From contig NZ_CAUYTL010000012.1 of NCBI RefSeq assembly GCF_963575615.1, forward strand, positions 1 to 64,000: a stretch of DNA of 64,000 bases, read 5' to 3'. This document shows positions 34,201-41,111 of the stretch, piece by piece; position 1 is the stretch's first letter; every line of letters begins with the position of its first letter. This stretch comes from Listeria_A hofi (lineage in GTDB: Bacteria > Bacillota > Bacilli > Lactobacillales > Listeriaceae). The notes under the pieces were generated by a model. That model was not told the origin of the DNA, ran no database searches, and worked only from the letters and a program-made list of their open reading frames with translations. The translations under genes were made by a program, and so were the position numbers.

Positions 34201-34904
34201 ATTTAAAAGACGGCCGTTGTGTGCGGCTTTATCAAGGTGATTTTGCACAGGAAACCGTTGTGAATCCTGACCCTATTGCTCAAGCCACAGCGTTTAGTAA
34301 GCAAGGCGCAACGTACTTACATATTGTCGATTTAGACGGTGCCTTGGAAGGAAAACCGGTGAACTTAGACGTTATTCGAGCGATGAAAAAAGCAGCTAAA
34401 CTACCCGTTCAAGTTGGCGGAGGAATTCGTACGATGAAACAGATTACATTTTACCTTGAAGAAGCAGGAATTGATCGTGTGATTATTGGTTCGGCTGCGC
34501 TAGAAAATCCTGATTTTGTTCGTGATGCCGTGAAACTTTATGGCGCCAAAATCGCGATTGGAATTGATGCGAAAGATGGCTTTGTTGCAACGTCTGGTTG
34601 GCTCGATGTGAGTGCTACAGATTACCTTACGTTCGCGCGAGAAGTTGAAAAAAGTGGCGTGCAAACAATCATTTTTACAGACATTGCAAAAGATGGTACA
34701 TTGGAAGGTCCAAATTTGGAACAACTTCAAGCTTTGCAACAAGCTGTTTCCATTGATATTATCGCATCTGGCGGTGTGAGTGACAAGCAAGATTTGGAGC
34801 AACTTTCAGCGCTCGGTTTATACGGTGCAATTTGCGGTAAAGCTTTGTATAACGGCAATATTTCAATGGCAGAAATCACGGAGGTGGAGAGCCTTGCTGA
34901 CTAA
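34179..34904 (+). CDS. hisA: ProFAR isomerase HisA
   Basis: The 241-residue TIM-barrel isomerase starts QIFPAIDLKDGRCVRL (catalytic Asp), with LPVQVGGGIRTMKQI, a second catalytic Asp in IIFTDIAKDGTLEGPN, and IIASGGVSDKQDLEQL. AAGGAGG lies before the ATG within hisH. The 3' end overlaps hisF by 11 nt. Confidence 0.95.
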   Translation: MQIFPAIDLKDGRCVRLYQGDFAQETVVNPDPIAQATAFSKQGATYLHIVDLDGALEGKPVNLDVIRAMKKAAKLPVQVGGGIRTMKQITFYLEEAGIDRVIIGSAALENPDFVRDAVKLYGAKIAIGIDAKDGFVATSGWLDVSATDYLTFAREVEKSGVQTIIFTDIAKDGTLEGPNLEQLQALQQAVSIDIIASGGVSDKQDLEQLSALGLYGAICGKALYNGNISMAEITEVESLAD

Positions 34905-35655
34905 ACGTATCATTCCCTGCTTGGACGTAACAGATGGGCGTGTCGTGAAGGGCATCAATTTCGTGTCGTTAACAGATGTTGGTGATCCTGTTGAAATCGC
35001 TAAAGCTTACAATGAAGCTGGGGCGGACGAACTCGTTTTCCTTGATATTACGGCGACGCATGAGGAGCGCCGAACAATGATTGACGTTGTGGAACGTACT
35101 GCGGAGCAAGTCTTTATTCCACTTACCGTCGGCGGAGGTATCCATTCTGTTGCGAACATGAAAGCACTACTTCAAGCCGGTGCAGACAAAATTTCTCTCA
35201 ATTCAGCCGCCCTTAAAAACCCAGATTTAATCGCAGAAGGTGCTGCCAAATTCGGCAAACAATGTATCGTTGTCGCCATCGATGCTAAATATCATACTGA
35301 GGATAATTCCTGGCACGTTTACAGTCGCGGCGGGCGCGATGACACTGGTCTTGATGCAATCCAATGGGCGAAAAAGGCCGTCTCACTAGGTGCTGGCGAA
35401 ATCCTCCTAACGAGCATGGACGGCGATGGTACCAAAGACGGTTACGACATTGCACTCACCGACGCTATTTGTAAAGCTGTCTCTGTTCCGGTTATCGCAT
35501 CAGGCGGTTGTGGGAATGCTGATCATATGGCAGAAGTATTCGCCAAAACAAGCGCTGACGCTGCACTCGCTGCTTCGATTTTTCATTATGGCGAAATCAC
35601 GATTCCAGAAGTCAAACAAATCTTGCAAAAGAAAGGAGTTGCCATTCGCCCATGA
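34894..35655 (+). CDS. hisF: Imidazole glycerol phosphate synthase cyclase subunit HisF
   Basis: The 253-residue TIM-barrel cyclase begins at TTG 34894 (MLTKRIIPCLDVTDGRVVKG), preceded by GGAGGTGGAG within the end of hisA; there is no in-frame ATG near. Conserved segments: ELVFLDITATHEERRTM, LTVGGGIHSVANM, VVAIDAKY, LLTSMDGDGTKDGYD and VIASGGCGNADHM, with the catalytic aspartates in CLDV and SMDGDG. It works with HisH to form the imidazole ring and AICAR. It overlaps hisI by 4 nt. Confidence 0.94.
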   Translation: MLTKRIIPCLDVTDGRVVKGINFVSLTDVGDPVEIAKAYNEAGADELVFLDITATHEERRTMIDVVERTAEQVFIPLTVGGGIHSVANMKALLQAGADKISLNSAALKNPDLIAEGAAKFGKQCIVVAIDAKYHTEDNSWHVYSRGGRDDTGLDAIQWAKKAVSLGAGEILLTSMDGDGTKDGYDIALTDAICKAVSVPVIASGGCGNADHMAEVFAKTSADAALAASIFHYGEITIPEVKQILQKKGVAIRP

Positions 35656-35972
35656 CACTTAATTTTTCAAAAGGCCTCATTCCTGCAATTATCGTAGAAG
35701 ATACGAGCGGTGACGTCCTTATGCTCGCCTATATGAATGCCGAAAGTTATCAAAAAACGCTCGATACAAACACGACTTGGTTTTTCTCCCGTTCTCGTAA
35801 TGAACTCTGGAATAAGGGCGCGACATCTGGCCATTTTCAGCATGTTAAAGAGATCCGCTCCGATTGTGATAATGATACACTTCTAATTCGTGTCGACCAG
35901 ATTGGAGCCGCCTGCCATACTGGAGCGCACAGTTGCTTTTTTAATTTAGAAAAGGAAGTGACCAAAAAATGA
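35652..35972 (+). CDS. hisI: Phosphoribosyl-AMP cyclohydrolase HisI
   Basis: The 106-residue single-function HisI has the motifs MLAYMNAESYQKTL, TTWFFSRSRNELWNKGATSGH and IRSDCDNDTLLIRVDQIGAACHTG with the zinc-binding cysteines. The HisE function is a separate gene here, overlapping by 4 nt. Confidence 0.95.
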   Translation: MTLNFSKGLIPAIIVEDTSGDVLMLAYMNAESYQKTLDTNTTWFFSRSRNELWNKGATSGHFQHVKEIRSDCDNDTLLIRVDQIGAACHTGAHSCFFNLEKEVTKK

Positions 35973-36289
35973 CGATTCTAACCGAACTTTTCGACCAAAT
36001 TACAGACCGTAAAACCTTGCCAAAAGAAGGTTCTTACACCAATTATTTATTCGACCGCGGCCTTGATAAAATTTTAAAAAAAGTGGGTGAAGAGACGACA
36101 GAGGTGGTCATTGCTGCCAAAAATAATGACAATGCAGAACTCACGTCAGAACTCGCCGATTTGACCTACCACATCCTCGTACTATTAGCGCAGCAAGGGT
36201 TGACACCGGAAGATATTGCGCACGAACTTGAAAAACGTGAAGGTAAACTAAGCGTCACTAAGGATCGCAAGCCAATCGATGAATTATAA
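35969..36289 (+). CDS. hisE: Phosphoribosyl-ATP pyrophosphatase HisE
   Basis: The 106-residue MazG-fold enzyme removes pyrophosphate from phosphoribosyl-ATP. Segments: GSYTNYLFDRGLDKILKKVGEETTEVVIAAKN and ELTSELADLTYHILVLLA with the metal-binding Glu/Asp residues. It follows hisI with ATGA overlap and precedes hisC by 14 nt. Confidence 0.95.
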   Translation: MTILTELFDQITDRKTLPKEGSYTNYLFDRGLDKILKKVGEETTEVVIAAKNNDNAELTSELADLTYHILVLLAQQGLTPEDIAHELEKREGKLSVTKDRKPIDEL

Positions 36290-36303
36290 GGAGGCTCGAG
36301 CAT

Positions 36304-37386
36304 ATGGTAAAATCATCGCTAAACACTCTATCTGCCTATAAACCTGGTAAACCGCTTGAAGAAGTACGCCGCGAACTTGGACTAAAAAAAATCACCAAAC
36401 TAGCATCCAATGAAAATCCCTTTGGCACGTCTAAATCGGTCTCGCGAATTTTAAATGAAGGCGCGATTGACTTATCCTATTATCCAGACGGTGCTGGAAG
36501 AATTTTGCGCGAGAACATTGCCACTTTTCACGGCGTATCCACAGACAAAATTCTACTTGGATCTGGTCTCGATGACGTCATCCAAATCATCTCACGCGCT
36601 GTCCTAGAACCCGGAGATAATATCATCGAAGCTGCACCAACATTCTCTCAATATTCACTACATGCTACGATTGAAGGCGCTGAAACAATCCGTATTCCAG
36701 TAAATGAAACAACTGGTAAATCTGATTTAACTGCGATGGCTAGCGCCGTCAATACACGTACAAGAATCATCTGGCTCTGCAACCCGAATAATCCAACAGG
36801 TACGATTTCCAGCCAACAAGAAGTCCTAACTTTACTGGAATCCGTCCCCAAAGATGTATTAGTCATCAGCGACGAAGCCTATTTTGAATACGCCACAGCA
36901 GCAGAATATCCAGACACACTCGCACTTTTAGATCGTTTTCCAAATCTCATCATCATGCGTACTTTCTCCAAAATTTACGGTTTGGCAGGCTTACGAATCG
37001 GATACGCTATCATCCCAGACGCACTAACAGAACCTTTTAATATTGTACGGCTTCCATTTAATACTTCATCCATCGCCCAATCCGCAGCAACTGCAGCACT
37101 TGCCGATCAAGCATTTGTCGAAAAATGCATAGACGCGAACACAAAGGGGTTACAACAATGGTATGATTTCCTAGACAAACGTAACCTCACTTACTACAAA
37201 TCAGACGCCAACTTCATCTTTTTTGATGCCGAGCGCGATGCCACAGAGCTATTCAATCAACTGCTCCAAAAAGGTTTCATCGTGCGCGCCGGTCTCAAAC
37301 CAAATTGGCTACGAATAACGATAGGATCAGCTAGTGAAAACCAGGCATGCATCCAAGCCTTAGCATCAATTTTAGACATAAAATAA
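36304..37386 (+). CDS. hisC: Histidinol-phosphate aminotransferase HisC
   Basis: The 360-residue PLP aminotransferase has LASNENPFGTSKSV, WLCNPNNPTGT, VISDEAYFEY, the PLP lysine in MRTFSKIYGLAGLRIGY, and FLDKRNLTYYKSDANFIFF, all typical of HisC. AAGGAGG precedes the ATG, 14 nt after hisE. It ends the operon. In L. monocytogenes, as I recall, hisC lies elsewhere in an aromatic-amino-acid cluster, so its place here makes the operon complete and is unusual for the genus. Confidence 0.93.
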   Translation: MVKSSLNTLSAYKPGKPLEEVRRELGLKKITKLASNENPFGTSKSVSRILNEGAIDLSYYPDGAGRILRENIATFHGVSTDKILLGSGLDDVIQIISRAVLEPGDNIIEAAPTFSQYSLHATIEGAETIRIPVNETTGKSDLTAMASAVNTRTRIIWLCNPNNPTGTISSQQEVLTLLESVPKDVLVISDEAYFEYATAAEYPDTLALLDRFPNLIIMRTFSKIYGLAGLRIGYAIIPDALTEPFNIVRLPFNTSSIAQSAATAALADQAFVEKCIDANTKGLQQWYDFLDKRNLTYYKSDANFIFFDAERDATELFNQLLQKGFIVRAGLKPNWLRITIGSASENQACIQALASILDIK

Positions 37387-37538
37387 TACTTTCTAACACA
37401 TATCTAAGCCTTCTCTCATCACATTTTCATCAAACAAAGTAAACCTAACAAAACTGTCACATTTCCATTTCAAATTGTAAGCTAAAACGATGTTTCCAAT
37501 TTTCATTTCAAGTTATACTTATTTTATTGGAGCAATTC

Positions 37539-37785
37539 ATCTTTTCCCCAAGATGATGTGGCGACGACGATAAATAAAATGAGCTTTCTTTTAAAGAACC
37601 TAATACACGCTTCAAAAGAAAACTCATTCCCTATTCAAAAGTGACGAGCATTACTCGCTTTGCTCCATACCGAGAATATATACATCCCTATATCATAAAA
37701 TTTCCCTGATATCCCTTTAAATCGTCGTCACCACAAACTCCTAAAAAACTCCCTACTGCACCCACGGTTCCCCCCGTGGGTGTTG
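37539..37785 (+). ncRNA. Candidate structured RNA with repeated UUCCCC loops
   Basis: The 650-bp gap after hisC has no convincing gene. It contains a hairpin CATCTT-TTCCCC-AAGATG (37539-37556), then a long-range stem GTGGCGACGACGAT (37558-37571) with ATCGTCGTCACCAC (37721-37734), 13 of 14 pairs, enclosing smaller stems (GAG..TTTCTTTT/AAAAGAAA..CTC, 37581-37624; ATATC/GATAT, 37690-37712). It closes with CACCCACGG-TTCCCC-CCGTGGGTG (37759-37782). Two hairpins share the loop TTCCCC, and further TCCC motifs are unpaired. TATACT at 37514-37519 could be its -10. Bases 37786-37890 hold more dyads (TTGCGATTCT/AGAACCGCAA; CATGC/GCATG). Identity unknown; either strand is possible. Confidence 0.5.
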
Positions 37786-38034
37786 TTGCGATTCTTACGA
37801 AGCCTCTTTAGCTGAGTTAGAACCGCAATATGCATGCGAACGCAGTTGAGCATGTAATCCATCAGTGGCTCTTACACTACAAACCAACACCACACACATA
37901 CGCCCACAAGCCAATTACTTCCTAAATATACATGTAAGTAAACCAATCAGTAGAATGTTTCAGCAAAAAAGAGCGCATTAGAAAATATATTATATTAACC
38001 ATTCCTTGAATTACTTACTCCAGGTAACTCTCTC

Positions 38035-38232
38035 TTATTTCTTCTTATTCGCAATGAAATAACGCACAAAATTCAGTATCAATCCCACTATAATAATCAC
38101 TATTAGCATAAGAACTAGAGGCGATCTATCATTAAAATAATTAGCAACTGTAACTCCCAAAAGAACAGACCACAATATCGTTAGCAATATCAGATTTAAT
38201 TTTGAAGCATCAAACTTCTTCATAATAATCAC
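38035..38232 (-). CDS. Small two-helix membrane protein
   Basis: The 65-residue protein has two hydrophobic helices (ILLTILWSVLLGVTVANYF and LVLMLIVIIIVGLILNFV) and a basic tail FIANKKK. No family recognised. The start is uncertain: GTG at 38232 has AGGA at suitable distance; ATG at 38223 is the alternative. It is 31 nt after the HTH-like membrane protein gene on the same strand and may share its transcript. Confidence 0.6.
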   Translation of the reverse strand: MIIMKKFDASKLNLILLTILWSVLLGVTVANYFNDRSPLVLMLIVIIIVGLILNFVRYFIANKKK

Positions 38233-38263
38233 TCACATCCTAGCATTTAGTTGTATTTCTTAG

Positions 38264-38599
38264 TTAAAATGTCTTCCCTACGTTTTCCGTTAGCCATTTG
38301 TCCAAAGCTTCTCTAGGATAATAAACATAACCTTTTATCGTAATGCTAGGCAAGCTCCCAGCCTTCTTCAAAAGCCCCATCTCTTCATCACCAATGCCTA
38401 AATAAATCATCGCACTATATTCATCTAGTAATTTCGGCTCTAAACTCCCCACTTGAACATCAATCGGGCTTTCATTTGAAATTTCTACCTGCCTAGGCCC
38501 TTCATCCATATAATCACCAGAATCAGCCAGCCCACCTCCAATTGTACACCCCGCAATAATTAAACAAATCCCAATAATCCATGCATACTTACTTTCCAT
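38264..38599 (-). CDS. Membrane-anchored protein with an excisionase/HTH_17-like domain
   Basis: The 111-residue protein begins with one hydrophobic segment, WIIGICLIIAGC, where IAGC at Cys18 fits a lipobox, followed by an acidic linker. Residues about 56-110 (LLDEYSAMIYLGIGDEEM, SLPSITIKGYVYYPREALDKWL) match the pattern of excisionase/MerR-like HTH_17 domains: first helix, YLGI turn, basic wing, PREALDKWL helix. Such a domain binds DNA in the cytoplasm, which conflicts with a lipoprotein outside the cell. Either it is an N-out membrane protein or the domain does something else. Ribosome-binding site AAAAGGGAG precedes the ATG. Confidence 0.6.
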   Translation of the reverse strand: MESKYAWIIGICLIIAGCTIGGGLADSGDYMDEGPRQVEISNESPIDVQVGSLEPKLLDEYSAMIYLGIGDEEMGLLKKAGSLPSITIKGYVYYPREALDKWLTENVGKTF

Positions 38600-38625
38600 A
38601 ATTACTGTCTCCCTTTTATGTTTCT

Positions 38626-39426
38626 CTATATCGGCTTCACAACAGTCGGCTGATAATCAATCAAAATCATCGAACGCTCTCCAGCCTCGTCACCTGTTCC
38701 CTTATGTACCGAACTTACATAGTGACTCACAGCTATATCCGCAACCCCATAAGATTCCAAAGCTTCTGTTAACGCGAAATCCGCAAAAATATGCTGGGCA
38801 TCAATATTTTCAGGAAACTGGTCCACATCAGCTACCGTCGCAATTACATTCTGACCACCAACAACATTCTGACGCTTCACCAAATGGGCAAACGTAAACG
38901 GCTCACCATCGCGATGCAAGCAATTCGGCGACGAAACAGCCTCATCCCCATCACGTTCCACTTTTAACTTAACAAAATGCACACCGACATTCACTGGCAT
39001 CACTAAATCTCTTTTTTCCCAATACGTCTGTGCAAAATCAAATTGAATAATGCGCTTCAAGAGCTCATTTTCCAGCATCTCCTTTTGTAACATCGGAAAA
39101 CTGCGATATGCATCCTTAAACTCTGGATTAAATGCCCCTTGAAAATACTCCGCGACTTCCTCTCCATCCGCATCAATCATCGCCGGCAACCATTCCACCT
39201 GATTCGACCAAGGCAAAATAACCGCGCGCGAAAAACGGCGATAGCGATGAAGCCCAGAAGCATAAGCATCTACCGGCAAATCTTCAAAAGCCTGTTCAAT
39301 TTCAGCAAACTGCTCCTTAACCCAACTCGCTTCCTTCTTATATAAATGCCCAATATCCGCTCCAGCATCGAATCGAATAAAGCCTTTTTCTAACATTTCA
39401 TCTTTGTACACTATCCATTCCCTCAT
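38626..39426 (-). CDS. 2-oxoglutarate/Fe(II) dioxygenase (PF10014, isoleucine-hydroxylase type)
   Basis: The 266-residue protein fits the 2OG-Fe_Oxy_2 family, whose members include the Bacillus L-isoleucine 4-hydroxylase and E. coli BsmA. The iron site is in NCLHRDGEPFTFAHLVKR (HxD), with the distal His probably in VSHYVSSVHKGTGDEAGER, where the Arg may bind 2-oxoglutarate. LYKKEASWVKEQF and YRRFSRAVILPW are typical N-terminal segments. The likely role is hydroxylation of a free amino acid. It is divergent from gdhA, whose product interconverts glutamate and 2-oxoglutarate. Confidence 0.82.
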   Translation of the reverse strand: MREWIVYKDEMLEKGFIRFDAGADIGHLYKKEASWVKEQFAEIEQAFEDLPVDAYASGLHRYRRFSRAVILPWSNQVEWLPAMIDADGEEVAEYFQGAFNPEFKDAYRSFPMLQKEMLENELLKRIIQFDFAQTYWEKRDLVMPVNVGVHFVKLKVERDGDEAVSSPNCLHRDGEPFTFAHLVKRQNVVGGQNVIATVADVDQFPENIDAQHIFADFALTEALESYGVADIAVSHYVSSVHKGTGDEAGERSMILIDYQPTVVKPI

Positions 39427-39531
39427 TTCTTTTCAAAACTCCCTTACATTGTAACATTCCGAAGCCACTCAAAGAAAGCGTTTGTAAATTGCGCATCTTG
39501 TTAAAAAAATCAGAAAAATCGTTTTTTTGTC

Positions 39532-39599
39532 TTGTATCCTTATCATATTTCATGTAAACTAACATTATAAGTGAAATTTCAGAACAGCGAATCCTGAAA
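39532..39599 (+). promoter_or_regulatory. Possible gdhA promoter and downstream dyad
   Basis: TTGTAT (39532-39537), 17 nt, TAAACT (39555-39560), followed by the inverted repeat TTTCAG/CTGAAA (39577-39582 with 39594-39599). The match is moderate; start-site mapping is lacking. Confidence 0.35.
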
Positions 39600-39683
39600 A
39601 ATAAGAACAAACGCAGGCAATTATATCCCATTCAATGATACGTTTATTCTCACTTAAAATTAAACCACGAGGAGCGATTCAAT

Positions 39684-41057
39684 ATGGTACAACCAACAAC
39701 AGTGTCAAAAGAAGTCGAGGCTGCCGAAGACTACACGGCGCGTATCTTTGAAACAATCAAAAAACGCAATCCTTCCGAAGATGAATTTCACCAAGCAGTA
39801 GAAGAGTTTTTACAATCCTTAGTCCCTGTTTTAGCGAAAGAGCCGAAATATGAGGCAGCTGGAATTCTAGAAAGATTGACCGAGCCAGAACGACTTATCA
39901 CATTCCGTGTCCCTTGGGTAGACGATAACGGCAATGTCCAAGTCAACCGTGGTTTCCGCGTACAATTCAATAGCGCTATCGGTCCATATAAAGGCGGACT
40001 TCGTTTCCATCCATCTGTAAACGGCAGCATCGTCAAATTTCTTGGATTCGAGCAAATTTTCAAAAACTCCTTGACTGGCTTGCCAATCGGTGGCGGTAAA
40101 GGTGGTTCCGATTTTGATCCTAAAGGTAAATCAGATAATGAAGTTATGCGCTTCTGCCAAAGCTTCATGTCCGAATTACAGAAATATATCGGTCCAAATA
40201 CAGACGTACCAGCCGGGGACATCGGTGTCGGCGCTCGCGAAATCGGCTTCCTTTTCGGCCAATACAAGCGCTTAAACGCCTTTGATGCCGGCACGCTAAC
40301 TGGTAAAGGTCTGAACTACGGTGGAAGCTTAACGCGTACCGAAGCAACAGGTTACGGCGTCGTTTACTTCACACAAGAAATGCTACAAGACAAAAATGAT
40401 TCTCTAAAAGGCAAGAAAGTCATCGTTTCTGGTTCAGGTAACGTCGCGATTTATGCTATCGAAAAAGCCCATGAGCTTGGCGCGACAGTCATTGCATGTA
40501 GCGATTCAAGTGGCTATATCCTAGACGAGAACGGTATCAATGTCGCAACCGTGAAACAATTAAAAGAACAAGAGCGTAAACGTATCAGCGAATATACAAC
40601 GCACCATCCAAGTGCCACCTTTGTAGCAGACGGAGATATTTGGTCACTACCTGCCGATATCGCTCTGCCTTGCGCAACACAAAATGAAATCAATGCAGAT
40701 CAAGCCGCAACACTCGTAAAGAATGGTGTTATTGCAGTAGCAGAAGGCGCGAACATGCCATCCACACTCGATGCCGTTGCTATATTCCAAGAGAACAACG
40801 TCTTATTCGGACCTGCTAAAGCTGCAAATGCTGGCGGTGTTGCCGTATCAGCTTTAGAAATGGCTCAAAACAGCATCCGCATGAGCTGGACTTTTGAAGA
40901 AGTTGATTCTCACCTGAAATCTATCATGAAAAATATCTACAAAAACGCTAGCGCCACAGCATCTGCTTACGATGCCTCTGGAAACCTAGTCGTTGGTTCC
41001 AACATTGCCGGCTTCTTAAAAGTTGCTGATAGTATGTTGACAGAAGGTATTATCTAA
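39684..41057 (+). CDS. gdhA: Glutamate dehydrogenase (NADP-type, hexameric)
   Basis: The 457-residue enzyme interconverts glutamate with 2-oxoglutarate and ammonia. Features: NRGFRVQFNSAIGPYKGGLRFHPSVN, catalytic lysine in GLPIGGGKGGSDFDPKGKSD, DVPAGDIGVGAREIGFLFGQYKRL, and the Rossmann motif VSGSGNVAIYAIEKA. Length and motifs match the NADP-dependent anabolic type. GAGGAG stands before the ATG and a terminator follows. In Listeria gdh lies close to the his operon, as here. Confidence 0.95.
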   Translation: MVQPTTVSKEVEAAEDYTARIFETIKKRNPSEDEFHQAVEEFLQSLVPVLAKEPKYEAAGILERLTEPERLITFRVPWVDDNGNVQVNRGFRVQFNSAIGPYKGGLRFHPSVNGSIVKFLGFEQIFKNSLTGLPIGGGKGGSDFDPKGKSDNEVMRFCQSFMSELQKYIGPNTDVPAGDIGVGAREIGFLFGQYKRLNAFDAGTLTGKGLNYGGSLTRTEATGYGVVYFTQEMLQDKNDSLKGKKVIVSGSGNVAIYAIEKAHELGATVIACSDSSGYILDENGINVATVKQLKEQERKRISEYTTHHPSATFVADGDIWSLPADIALPCATQNEINADQAATLVKNGVIAVAEGANMPSTLDAVAIFQENNVLFGPAKAANAGGVAVSALEMAQNSIRMSWTFEEVDSHLKSIMKNIYKNASATASAYDASGNLVVGSNIAGFLKVADSMLTEGII

Positions 41058-41062
41058 ACACC

Positions 41063-41111
41063 AAAAAGACCGTATAATGATGGGGTGATTCCCTCACTAT
41101 TCGGTCTTTTT
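41063..41111. terminator. Bidirectional terminator
   Basis: AAAAAGACCG (41063-41072) pairs with CGGTCTTTTT (41102-41111), with an inner AATGATGGGG/CCCTCACTATT stem. It includes the last codons of the flippase-acetyltransferase gene and ends gdhA. Confidence 0.88.

Noticed and set aside
37860..38030. Possible small gene in the gap after hisC
   Set aside because: No frame of useful length has a start with a ribosome-binding site on either strand.
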